Of a stretch of 13,257 nt of DNA, positions 7,549 through 13,257 are shown piece after piece. Source of the stretch: Pseudomonadota bacterium. Its GTDB lineage: Bacteria; SAR324; XYD2-FULL-50-16; JAHJRI01. The stretch lies in the NCBI GenBank assembly GCA_022360105.1, contig JAKSDL010000681.1, forward strand, positions 1-13,257. The letters run 5' to 3'. Numbering within the stretch: the stretch's first letter is position 1; each line of letters starts with the position of its first letter. A model generated the notes under the pieces. It searched no databases and was not told the DNA's origin. It saw nothing but the letters and a program-made list of their open reading frames with translations. Position numbers and translations under genes: made by a program.

Positions 7549-8001
7549 ATGACAGAAGAAATCACCACCTCAGAAAATGAAGAACCCAAAAAACCTTCCG
7601 GGAACACCATCAATTGCCCGGATTGCGAGAAAGAACACCCGCGACCAAGGCCCGGTGCATATAAATGTGATCAATGTTTATGCAAATTTATTGTTGAGGA
7701 AGACAAATCGTTGAAAATAGTCCCGTTTTTCGATGAATTGGATTTCACGCCTATCCTCATCATGCTGGGTGTTTTAGGCTTGGTCCTGCTCGTCGCCATG
7801 GGTGACGACCAAATGCCTTTTATGGAAAGGGCTCAATTCTTCCTGTTATTTGTGGCTGTAGTGTGGGGCGGATTCAAACTATCCCAATGGTTATGCAGAC
7901 GATATCGCGGTTTTGATCGATTTTGCCGCCGGATCTCCCGCCCTATCTTTGCCAAAAGAGCCGATTCGTTAATCGATTTAAATGATGAACCAGATAATTA
8001 A
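7549..8001 (+). CDS. Zinc-ribbon protein with two transmembrane segments
   Basis: This 150-residue protein is not one I can name. Residues 23-45 contain CPDC...CDQCLC, a four-cysteine knuckle (C23, C26, C40, C43, with an extra C45) of the MJ0042 / zinc-ribbon type. Two hydrophobic helices follow at about 67-84 and 96-113, then a strongly basic stretch (CRRYRGFDRFCRRISRPIFAKR) and an acidic tail. The basic residues after helix two predict that both ends lie in the cytoplasm. It is 14 nt downstream of the DUF2339 gene and 26 nt upstream of the small cysteine-rich gene, so it is likely part of the operon. It may be an accessory or metal-sensing subunit of the DUF2339 complex; that is inference from position only. 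No Shine-Dalgarno sequence is visible before the ATG. Confidence 0.75.
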   Translation: MTEEITTSENEEPKKPSGNTINCPDCEKEHPRPRPGAYKCDQCLCKFIVEEDKSLKIVPFFDELDFTPILIMLGVLGLVLLVAMGDDQMPFMERAQFFLLFVAVVWGGFKLSQWLCRRYRGFDRFCRRISRPIFAKRADSLIDLNDEPDN

Positions 8002-8027
8002 CTACATCAATTGATGATTGGTTAACC

Positions 8028-8237
8028 ATGAAATGCCCCGGACAAGACACCAGGTATTGGACCTTTGAAGATATTTTTGAGGTGAAATGTCCGACTTGCG
8101 GGCATGCGATTGAATTCTTCAAAGATGACCCAGTCCGGATTTGCGACAAATGCAGGAATAAAATCACAAATCCAAAACTGGATGAGGGCTGTCGCAAACA
8201 TTGCGACTTTGCTGCAGAATGCAAGGTTTTTAAATAA
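8028..8237 (+). CDS. Small cysteine-rich zinc-ribbon protein (69 residues)
   Basis: Eight cysteines occur in 69 residues. C21xxC24 and C39xxC42 form a standard zinc ribbon (CPTCGHAIEF ... CDKC). C3 in the opening MKCPGQDTRYW and the C-terminal C55xxxC59xxxxxC65 set add a second possible metal site. The opening phrase and the IFEVKCP...EFFKDD...NPKLDxGC order resemble a conserved small protein that I recall from anaerobic Deltaproteobacteria and related groups, so it is a real gene and not noise. I do not know its function. It has no signal peptide and should be cytoplasmic. The gene is 26 nt after the zinc-ribbon membrane protein and its stop codon touches the terminator stem, which makes it the last gene of the operon. 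Confidence 0.8.
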   Translation: MKCPGQDTRYWTFEDIFEVKCPTCGHAIEFFKDDPVRICDKCRNKITNPKLDEGCRKHCDFAAECKVFK

Positions 8238-8260
8238 AGGGTGATAATCACCCTTTTTCT
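8237..8260. terminator. Bidirectional rho-independent terminator between the envelope operon and lon
   Basis: AAGGGTGAT (8237-8245) and ATCACCCTT (8247-8255) form a perfect nine-pair stem around a single central A. On the plus strand the T-run TTTTTCTTT follows. On the minus strand the stem is followed by TTTATTTAAA. The stem lies between the stop codon of the 69-residue gene (8235-8237) and that of lon (8261-8263), so it can end both convergent transcripts. Confidence 0.9.
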
Positions 8261-10642
8261 TTAGGTACTAGCAACGCCTGGTTCATTTGAACGATTGATC
8301 ACCACGGCTTCCTGCTTGGGAAGCTCGATACCCAGTGTTTCCTTTATCAGATCTTCAATCGTGTCGATGAAAACAAAGGAAAGCTGTTCCTTTACATCTT
8401 CCGGAACATCCTTGAGATCCTTCTTGTTCTCCTTGGGAAGAATTATTTTCTTGATCTCGGCCCTGTGAGCGGCCAGAACCTTTTCCTTGATGCCACCAAC
8501 AGGCAGGATTGAGCCACGCAGGGTGATTTCACCGGTCATGGCCAATTGCGGATCTATCTTTCTCTTCATCAACAATGATGCCACCGAGGTAAAAAGCGCA
8601 ACACCCGCGGAAGGTCCGTCCTTAGGCATTGAACCTGAGGGAACATGAATATGAAGATCGCTCTTTTTAAAATCGATGTTGTTAAGATTGAATGCCAGTC
8701 TCGAACGCACCAGGCTTAATGAGATTTTGGCTGATTCCTTCATGACATCGCCCAATTGACCGGTAAGGGTCAATTGACCTGTTCCTTCCATGTTCATGGC
8801 TTCCACAAACAGTATTTCGCCTCCGACCGGCGTCCAGGCCAGACCAGTCGATACTCCCGGTGGATTATCAACCTGGGCCATATCATGCCTGGTCACCTGG
8901 TTACCAAGCAGGTCCTCAATGTTCTCATTGCTTATCACATAAGGAAGGTCGACCTTTGCTGACACAATCTTCTCAGAAACTACCCTGGCCAGCTTGGTTA
9001 ACTGTTTTCTCAAGCCCCGAACTCCCGCCTCCTGGGTGTATTTATCAATAATAGACTTAATCGCATCTTCTTCAATTTGAATCTGCTCCCTGGTCAATCC
9101 ATGCTCTTCCAGCACCAGATCTATCAAATGATCTTTTCCAATATGGAATTTTTCAGTAGCCGTATAGCTGGAGAGTTCGATAACTTCCATCCTGTCCAAC
9201 AGCGGACCCGGTATTGTACGAGTGGTATTCGCCGTGGCAACGAAAAAGACATCGGACAGATCATACGGAACTTCCAGGTAATGATCCGAAAAAGAGTTGT
9301 TCTGCTCGGGATCAAGAACTTCCAGCAAAGCACTGGCAGGGTCACCCTGGTAAGCAGCCATGATTTTATCCACTTCGTCCAGAACAAACACCGGATTCCG
9401 TTCGCCGGCTTTTTTCATTCCCTGGATGATTCTTCCCGGCAAAGCACCTACATAGGTTCTTCGATGGCCCCTGATTTCAGCTTCATCTCTGACGCCACCC
9501 AGACTGATCCGCACATACTTGCGCTCCAAGGCTTCGGCAATGCTTTTGCCAAGACTGGTCTTACCGGTACCCGGAGGCCCCACCAGTAGCAATATCGAAC
9601 CTTGCTTTTCTTTTTTCAATTTCATCACAGCGAGATGCTGCAGAATTCGCTCTTTAACCTTTTCCAGCCCGTAATGCTGGTCATTGAGAATGTCCCTGGC
9701 TTTGTTAATGTCAATATCGGTTTTCTCAGACGGTTTCCAGGGCAAGGCAATCAACAAATCCAGATAGCTGCGGATCACATGACTTTCATGGCTGCCGGGT
9801 CCTTGCGCCTCAAGTTTGTCCAGTTCCTCCAGGGCAACGTTCTCCACCTCATCGGGCATTCCGGCAGCTTCAATTTCCGCACGATAGTCCTTCTTTTTGG
9901 AGCCGCTTTCGGAATTTTCATTTAACTCCTGCTGAATAGCTTTGAGTTGCTCTCTAAGGAAGGCTTTGCGATAATTCTTATTGGATTCTTCAGAAAACTT
10001 TTGAGCCATTTCCATTTGCAGCTTTATCGATTCCTTTTGCTGCAGGAGCATATCCATAAACTTAATCCCTCTTTCTCTTAAGGAATTGATTTCCAACAAG
10101 GTTTGCTTTTCCTGCAGGGAGGAATTTAAAAAAGGCATCAAATATCCCATCAACTGGGGGATGGTATTGAAGCTCTCCACAGCTTTGACATAGGGCTCGG
10201 AGCCTTTAACGCTTTTACTGATCTCATAAGTGATCTCCTTCATATAATCCAGCATTTTAGTGGCATCCAGCTCATTCAAATCGCTAATATCATACACAGG
10301 CTTGTATTCTGCGACATGATGTTTATCGATTTGTCGGATATTGCTCACTTCAACTCGCTCGATTGCCTGGATTTGAAAGTGATATCCTCCTCGATGTAAA
10401 CGCTGTGATTTTACCTGCACCAATGCTCCGACTTTATGGAATTTGTTAGCAAACGTGGGATTGGTTTCGGCACTCTCTTTGATAGCAAGACCGATGGCAA
10501 AACTGTCGTCCTCTTCCAAATGTTTGACAATGGCTTCACCTGTCCTCTTGTTTAAGCGAATTTCGCTTTTAACTTCGGGGAATAGAACTGTTTGGGTCAG
10601 GGGAATAATGCTAAGCTGTGTCTTATTGGGGAGTTGATCCAT
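8261..10642 (-). CDS. lon: ATP-dependent Lon protease (LonA)
   Basis: The full-length protein has 793 residues (E. coli Lon has 784). The LAN substrate-binding domain spans about residues 8-205 ([19 protein letters not shown]), followed by a coiled helical region (about 210-300). The AAA+ module has Walker A GPPGTGKT at 355-362 and Walker [10 protein letters not shown] at 418-426. The protease domain has the catalytic dyad S678 in PKDGPSAG and K721 in [12 protein letters not shown]. It is a cytoplasmic hexamer that degrades misfolded and regulatory proteins. The start at 10642-10640 is supported by GGAG 9 nt upstream on the minus strand, one of the few clear Shine-Dalgarno sequences in the window. 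The gene is probably monocistronic: a 316-nt spacer separates it from marR and the terminator at 8237-8260 follows. No CIRCE element or clear heat-shock promoter was recognised. Nothing essential is missing. Confidence 0.97.
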   Translation of the reverse strand: MDQLPNKTQLSIIPLTQTVLFPEVKSEIRLNKRTGEAIVKHLEEDDSFAIGLAIKESAETNPTFANKFHKVGALVQVKSQRLHRGGYHFQIQAIERVEVSNIRQIDKHHVAEYKPVYDISDLNELDATKMLDYMKEITYEISKSVKGSEPYVKAVESFNTIPQLMGYLMPFLNSSLQEKQTLLEINSLRERGIKFMDMLLQQKESIKLQMEMAQKFSEESNKNYRKAFLREQLKAIQQELNENSESGSKKKDYRAEIEAAGMPDEVENVALEELDKLEAQGPGSHESHVIRSYLDLLIALPWKPSEKTDIDINKARDILNDQHYGLEKVKERILQHLAVMKLKKEKQGSILLLVGPPGTGKTSLGKSIAEALERKYVRISLGGVRDEAEIRGHRRTYVGALPGRIIQGMKKAGERNPVFVLDEVDKIMAAYQGDPASALLEVLDPEQNNSFSDHYLEVPYDLSDVFFVATANTTRTIPGPLLDRMEVIELSSYTATEKFHIGKDHLIDLVLEEHGLTREQIQIEEDAIKSIIDKYTQEAGVRGLRKQLTKLARVVSEKIVSAKVDLPYVISNENIEDLLGNQVTRHDMAQVDNPPGVSTGLAWTPVGGEILFVEAMNMEGTGQLTLTGQLGDVMKESAKISLSLVRSRLAFNLNNIDFKKSDLHIHVPSGSMPKDGPSAGVALFTSVASLLMKRKIDPQLAMTGEITLRGSILPVGGIKEKVLAAHRAEIKKIILPKENKKDLKDVPEDVKEQLSFVFIDTIEDLIKETLGIELPKQEAVVINRSNEPGVAST

Positions 10643-10726
10643 TTTTTGTCTCCATGATTATTTATTCTTTTTTCCCGGGTTCCGGTTACTAAAATACAAT
10701 TGAACCCTTCGCATAATACTGCCTAT

Positions 10727-10754
10727 GGTTTGATTGGGTAGGTTCCATCAAACC
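10727..10754. promoter_or_regulatory. 8-bp perfect inverted repeat in the lon upstream region
   Basis: GGTTTGAT (10727-10734) and ATCAAACC (10747-10754) are exact inverted repeats with a 12-nt spacer. The site is about 85-110 bp before the lon start codon. It could be an operator or a leader hairpin. There is no adjacent T-run, so a terminator is unlikely. Confidence 0.35.
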
Positions 10755-10805
10755 GTGATGTAACCATGTCAGCTACCTCCGCTTCCCCCTTGTTTTCATT
10801 CAAAA

Positions 10806-10827
10806 GCACCCTTACCCCTGGCGGTGC
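10806..10827 (-). terminator. Possible terminator hairpin downstream of marR
   Basis: GCACC (10806-10810) and GGTGC (10823-10827) form a five-pair GC-rich stem with a 12-nt loop. Read on the minus strand, the direction of marR, the stem is followed by TTTTG and preceded by AAAAC, so the helix can extend with A-U pairs. The stem is short and lies about 130 nt past the marR stop, so this is only a weak terminator candidate. Confidence 0.3.
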
Positions 10828-10916
10828 GTTTTAAGTCCGTTAATAGGTATCAATCAACAATTGATTATTCGCATTGTGTTCACAAAATCAAAACACTTAA
10901 CTTTTAGTATAAGACA

Positions 10917-10935
10917 TTAGTTCGGAATTAACTAA
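10917..10935. promoter_or_regulatory. TTAGTT-N7-AACTAA inverted repeat, candidate MarR operator
   Basis: TTAGTT (10917-10922) and AACTAA (10930-10935) are perfect six-base inverted repeats, 24 nt past the marR stop codon and about 275 nt upstream of lon. The TTAG/CTAA half-sites resemble the palindrome at 11398-11414 in front of marR. A T-run follows on the plus strand, but no plus-strand gene reads into it, so a regulatory site is preferred over a terminator. Confidence 0.35.
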
Positions 10936-10958
10936 CTTTTTTTCAAAAAATTAACAAT

Positions 10959-11372
10959 TTATAGCTTCCTTACTAATAATACGAAGGTTTCTATTTCACC
11001 ATCGTCCAGGTTTCTTAGAATGATATCCACCAGTTTTTGTTCAGCCAGATTTTGAACCTGCGAGATGTTTTTTCCTTTTTCAGTCAATTCAATGTAATAC
11101 ATACGTCCGTCTTTTTGACACCGGACTTTCCTGACACAATCAACCTTGATCAGCTTGTTGACGATCTCAGTGACGGATGGTTTGCTGACTTTCAGAATTT
11201 CTGCAAACTGACTGAACGTCAAACCGACGGTTCTGTTGATAATCTGCAGATAGTGCAACTGATTTAACTGCAGTTCCGCCATTCCCAGACGCTGCGACAA
11301 TTCCAGATTGCATTCCTTGGTCAGCCCGGTCAGCTTCGAAACCGCATGTAACACCAATTCTCGTTTGTCCAT
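10959..11372 (-). CDS. MarR-family transcriptional regulator
   Basis: The 137-residue protein has the usual MarR size and layout. N-terminal helices (about 3-45) and the C-terminal helix (about 103-136) form the dimer interface around a winged helix-turn-helix at 51-100. The recognition region reads SKPSVTEIVNKLIK (63-76), and the wing reads CQKDGRMYYIELTEKG, with the D88-G-R90 motif typical of MarR DNA binding. Such proteins usually repress themselves and a neighbouring gene by binding palindromes and release DNA on binding a phenolic ligand or on oxidation. Two cysteines (C79 and C85) near the wing leave a redox mechanism open. Its own promoter region carries a GTTAG-N7-CTAAC palindrome. 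The divergent D-2-hydroxyacid dehydrogenase gene is about 400 nt away, so it is a possible but unproven target. AGGG lies just upstream of the ATG, unusually close. Confidence 0.88.
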   Translation of the reverse strand: MDKRELVLHAVSKLTGLTKECNLELSQRLGMAELQLNQLHYLQIINRTVGLTFSQFAEILKVSKPSVTEIVNKLIKVDCVRKVRCQKDGRMYYIELTEKGKNISQVQNLAEQKLVDIILRNLDDGEIETFVLLVRKL

Positions 11373-11397
11373 AACCCTTTTGATCGTTAATTATTTT

Positions 11398-11414
11398 GTT
11401 AGCTTTAAACTAAC
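11398..11414. promoter_or_regulatory. GTTAG-N7-CTAAC palindrome upstream of marR, candidate operator
   Basis: GTTAG (11398-11402) and CTAAC (11410-11414) flank the AT-rich centre CTTTAAA. The site is 26-42 nt upstream of the marR start codon, where it would overlap the promoter. MarR-family operators are typically AT-rich palindromes of about this length. A related TTAG/CTAA site occurs at 10917-10935 with a longer spacer, so the two may or may not bind the same protein. Confidence 0.45.
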
Positions 11415-11470
11415 TATTTTATTGATTTCCGTCAACAAGCATTATTACAGCAACAATTTCCAATACCCGT

Positions 11471-11502
11471 AGGATGAGTAACTCGTTACCCATCAACTTG
11501 AT
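11471..11502. repeat. Hairpin repeat family member (ATGAGTAAC/GTTACCCAT)
   Basis: ATGAGTAAC (11474-11482) pairs with GTTACCCAT (11485-11493) with one mismatch. The element starts with GTAGGATGAG from 11469 and ends in ACCCATCAACTTGAT (11488-11502), which is identical to the right flank of the element at 2401-2453. It therefore links the two hairpin types into one dispersed family. Confidence 0.6.
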
Positions 11503-11527
11503 CACTACAGCCATCAGTAATGAATTT

Positions 11528-11555
11528 GTAGGATGAGGCGATACAATCTGCCTAC
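11528..11555. repeat. Hairpin repeat family member (GTAGG...CCTAC)
   Basis: GTAGG (11528-11532) pairs with CCTAC (11551-11555), and inside it AGGCGAT pairs with ATC-T-GCCT with one bulged T. The left end GTAGGATGAGG matches the left end of the copy at 11469. The spacing between the two left ends is about 60 bp. Confidence 0.45.
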
Positions 11556-11591
11556 CCCACCCCGTAATTAAAAAAGTTATTTTAAAATGCA

Positions 11592-11774
11592 AAAACGAAA
11601 GCTCTGCTTTCACATTATAAAAAATCTAAAATCTGCATTCTAAAATCTAAAATGCATAAAGCCCAGTTGCCCATCCTACCCGGCATATGAAATATTACTT
11701 TTAAAACATAAAACGAAAGCTTTGCTTTCACAGTGCAGAAAATCTAAAATCTTCATTCTAAAATCTAAAATGCA
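11592..11774. repeat. Pair of 65-bp direct repeats, 118 bp apart
   Basis: Copy 1 is 11592-11656 and copy 2 is 11710-11774, with about six mismatches and no gaps. Each begins with AAAACGAAAGC, carries a six-pair hairpin GAAAGC-N3-GCTTTC, then a tandem TCTAAAATCT-rich stretch, and ends in CTAAAATCTAAAATGCA. In copy 2 this final ATG is the start codon of the dehydrogenase. In copy 1 the same ATG opens a 12-codon frame that stops in TGA. Between the copies lies a partial hairpin-family element, AGTTGCCCATCCTACCC (11665-11681). Confidence 0.85.
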
Positions 11775-12708
11775 CAACCTTCTGATCGTCGACAACCAAG
11801 CCGAAACCTACCTAAAGGAACTCAACAATCACCAACCCCGGAACCTGGAAATTTTTGTCGCTACCAACCCCAAAGAGGCTGAAGACTGCATAACGGATGT
11901 CAATATCATCCTTGGCCGGCCGGATATGGTGGCACAACTCTTACCCAAGGCTGAAAAGCTGGCCTGGGTCCAATCCACCTTTGCCGGAGTTGATGCTCTC
12001 TGCAAGCAACATTTAAGAAAGGATTACCGGCTGACAGGTGTCAAGGGAATCTTCGGACCGCTAATGAGCGAGTATGTGGCAGGCTACATTCTGGCATTTG
12101 AAAGACAACTCTTTGAAATCAAGTATAACCAGTCCGAACGGGTTTGGAAGGAAGTCACTTATCGATCTTTGGCCGATCTTACGATTGGAATCGCAGGTTT
12201 GGGGTCTATCGGGTTGCATGTTGCCAAAACCGCCAATCATTTTGGAATGAACGTGATCGGACTAAAACGAAGTCCGGGGCAGGTCGAACATGTTGCAAAG
12301 CTATTCACCCTGGATCAAATCGATACTTTTCTTTCTTTGGTGGATTACCTGGTGCTGTTGCTTCCGGATACGCCAGAAACAAACAAAATAATAAATAAAC
12401 AACGGCTTAAAAACATGAAACCAGGTTCCGTAATCATCAATGTCGGTCGCGGGGCAACAATTGACCAGGACGATCTGGTTTGGGCCCTGCAATCAAAAAC
12501 GATCAAAGGTGCTGTTTTGGATGTTTTTGAAGAAGAGCCCCTGCCTCAATCCAGTCCTATCTGGAAATTGCCAAATGTTCACGTCACACCGCATATTGCC
12601 GCTACGTCATTTCCTCATCAAGTGATTGATATTTTTACTGCCAATCTTCATAATTTTGAAACCGGTCAACCATTGAAGTTTTTGATAGATTTTCAAAAGG
12701 GTTATTAG
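11770..12708 (+). CDS. D-2-hydroxyacid dehydrogenase (NAD(P)-dependent)
   Basis: With ATG at 11770 the protein has 312 residues, beginning MHNLLIVDNQAE. The frame is open upstream to a TTG at 11722, but those extra 16 residues are encoded by the intergenic repeat and have no family counterpart, so the ATG is preferred. The Rossmann motif GLGSIG (143-148) follows IGIAG. The catalytic triad of the family is present: R227 (NVGRGA), E256 (VFEEEPLP) and H275 (TPHIAA). Basic residues after the second strand (LKRSP, 165-169) suggest NADP(H), by analogy with GhrA-type enzymes. It probably interconverts a 2-keto acid such as glyoxylate, hydroxypyruvate or a branched keto acid with its D-2-hydroxy acid in the cytoplasm; the substrate cannot be read from sequence. 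It stands alone, with a divergent marR upstream and a secreted-protein gene 186 nt downstream. Confidence 0.9.
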   Translation: MHNLLIVDNQAETYLKELNNHQPRNLEIFVATNPKEAEDCITDVNIILGRPDMVAQLLPKAEKLAWVQSTFAGVDALCKQHLRKDYRLTGVKGIFGPLMSEYVAGYILAFERQLFEIKYNQSERVWKEVTYRSLADLTIGIAGLGSIGLHVAKTANHFGMNVIGLKRSPGQVEHVAKLFTLDQIDTFLSLVDYLVLLLPDTPETNKIINKQRLKNMKPGSVIINVGRGATIDQDDLVWALQSKTIKGAVLDVFEEEPLPQSSPIWKLPNVHVTPHIAATSFPHQVIDIFTANLHNFETGQPLKFLIDFQKGY

Positions 12709-12784
12709 CTCAAAGCCGGATCATCGCAGATATGCAATAAGTGACGGTTCAGATATACCGTATGTTAGCGTTCATAGTTATCGG

Positions 12785-12813
12785 TTGATGTTGTAGCTCT
12801 TTTATTGTATATC
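12785..12813 (+). promoter_or_regulatory. Possible sigma70-type promoter for the last gene
   Basis: TTGATG (12785-12790) and TATATC (12808-12813) are separated by exactly 17 bp, each matching four of the six consensus bases. They would give a leader of about 75 nt for the gene starting at 12895. The spacer 12709-12894 shows no terminator for the dehydrogenase gene, so read-through is also possible. Confidence 0.3.
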
Positions 12814-12894
12814 CAGGTTTAGTTAATTGTATCTTTTTTCGGTTCAGTCTTATTCCTGTGCGCTGTGCATTGCTAAACCGCCATTTCAAGCGAA

Positions 12895-13257
12895 ATGATT
12901 AAATATCTTATCACCTGCCTGATTTTCCTCTTCGTAAACAACGGCGTTCTCTATGCGCTCACTTTGGACAAGGCTGCTGTTGAAGTCGCAGAACATTTTT
13001 CAAAAACCGATGTCCGACACGACGATCACACCGAAATGTATATCAGGGTTGTCAATGCTTATTCCAAAGAAACTGATGACATTTCCAAAAGTCTGGAGAA
13101 AGGTTTGCTCCAGGCGTTTGCAGGGCAGTTCACCGAGATGGAGGTATCGATCGGTGCCGCTAAGGCAAATACAATTCAGATCAGCGCCAACTATCGCCAA
13201 AGGGGCATCGCCATACTTTTGCAGGTGATTGCGTATAATACTGCCACAAAAGACGTC
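12895..13257 (+). CDS. Exported protein, partial (N-terminal 121 residues; runs off right edge)
   Basis: ATG at 12895 opens a frame that is uninterrupted to the end of the window. The first 21 residues, MIKYLITCLIFLFVNNGVLYA, are a Sec signal peptide with likely cleavage after LYA. No lipobox cysteine is placed at the cleavage site, so it is probably periplasmic or secreted and not a lipoprotein. The mature part reads LDKAAVEVAEHF, then IRVVNAYSKETDDISKSLEK, GLLQAFAG and later SANYRQRGIAILLQVIAYN. The pattern of an amphipathic helix, a two-strand segment and a ...Y...G..I.L...V...T... strand loosely recalls TolB N-terminal, FlgO or CsgG-like envelope domains. That resemblance is weak. Coding sequence is supported by the signal peptide, the open frame and the absence of stops. 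No Shine-Dalgarno sequence is seen. Confidence 0.7.
   Translation, partial: MIKYLITCLIFLFVNNGVLYALTLDKAAVEVAEHFSKTDVRHDDHTEMYIRVVNAYSKETDDISKSLEKGLLQAFAGQFTEMEVSIGAAKANTIQISANYRQRGIAILLQVIAYNTATKDV

Larger units (their letters stand above)
10643..10958. other. Intergenic spacer between marR and lon, 316 nt
   Basis: No gene is seen on either strand. The spacer should contain the lon promoter and leader (minus strand) and the end of the marR transcript. It holds four separate inverted repeats: 10727-10754, 10806-10827, AATCAA-CAA-TTGATT at 10852-10866, and 10917-10935. The part next to lon is otherwise featureless and AT-rich. Confidence 0.65.
11373..11769. other. Divergent intergenic spacer between marR and the dehydrogenase, 397 nt
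   Basis: No convincing gene is present. From left to right it contains the marR promoter region with a TTAG/CTAA palindrome, two or three members of the hairpin repeat family (11471-11502, 11528-11555 and a partial copy at 11665-11681), and two copies of a 65-bp direct repeat. This is the most repeat-dense stretch of the window and may be a site where short elements accumulate. Confidence 0.7.

Noticed and set aside
10917..10945. Rho-independent terminator on the plus strand (TTAGTT hairpin followed by a T-run)
   Set aside because: No plus-strand gene lies upstream to be terminated (lon is on the minus strand), the stem is only A/T-rich, and the half-sites match a palindrome at the marR promoter.
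11419..11613. Minus-strand open frame of 64 codons between marR and the dehydrogenase
   Set aside because: It runs through two hairpin repeat elements and has no domain or ribosome-binding signal; it is more likely a chance frame in repeat DNA.
11722..11769. Upstream TTG start extending the dehydrogenase by 16 residues
   Set aside because: The extension is encoded by the intergenic 65-bp repeat and adds residues before the first Rossmann-like strand; the ATG at 11770 gives the normal family length.
12953..13228. Plus-strand frame of 91 codons near the right end
   Set aside because: The frame starting at 12895 in another register has a signal peptide and stays open to the window edge, and explains the same DNA better.

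Overview
The window looks like a chromosomal segment of an anaerobic, Gram-negative, SD-poor bacterium. Three things suggest this. Two CooC-type ATPases sit beside a cobalamin-independent, methionine-synthase-like protein, which is typical of organisms with the Wood-Ljungdahl (CODH/ACS) pathway. There are exported and membrane-anchored envelope proteins, including one with thrombospondin type 3 repeats. Most starts lack a clear Shine-Dalgarno sequence and the spacers are AT-rich, as in Bacteroidota and other FCB-group lineages. I cannot name the genus; an FCB-type candidate phylum (Marinimicrobia, Calditrichota or KSB1-like) is only a guess.

Left part (1-2070, all minus strand). A tightly packed set reads methionine-synthase-like protein, then a CooC ATPase, then a second CooC-like ATPase that runs off the left edge. 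Gaps are 6 nt and a 4-nt ATGA overlap. CooC proteins use ATP to put nickel into carbon monoxide dehydrogenase / acetyl-CoA synthase. A folate-independent (core) methionine synthase could draw methyl groups from the corrinoid iron-sulfur protein of the same pathway. CODH/ACS genes are therefore expected just beyond position 1.

Middle part (2071-8260, plus strand). A 492-nt divergent spacer holds short hairpin repeats and a pair of 10-bp repeats spaced 21 bp apart. A four-gene operon follows: a signal-peptide protein with nine thrombospondin type 3 repeat units and a C-terminal membrane anchor; a 1032-residue DUF2339 polytopic membrane protein overlapping it by 8 nt; a zinc-ribbon protein with two membrane segments; and a 69-residue protein with eight cysteines. 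A strong bidirectional terminator at 8237-8260 closes the operon. This envelope operon is the least understood and most interesting part of the window.

Right part (8261-13257). A complete lon protease gene and a MarR-family regulator lie on the minus strand. A D-2-hydroxyacid dehydrogenase and the 5' end of a secreted-protein gene lie on the plus strand. The spacers around marR carry TTAG/CTAA inverted repeats that could be MarR operators, more members of the hairpin repeat family, and two copies of a 65-bp direct repeat exactly 118 bp apart. The second copy contains the dehydrogenase start codon. No tRNA, rRNA, CRISPR array or transposase was seen.
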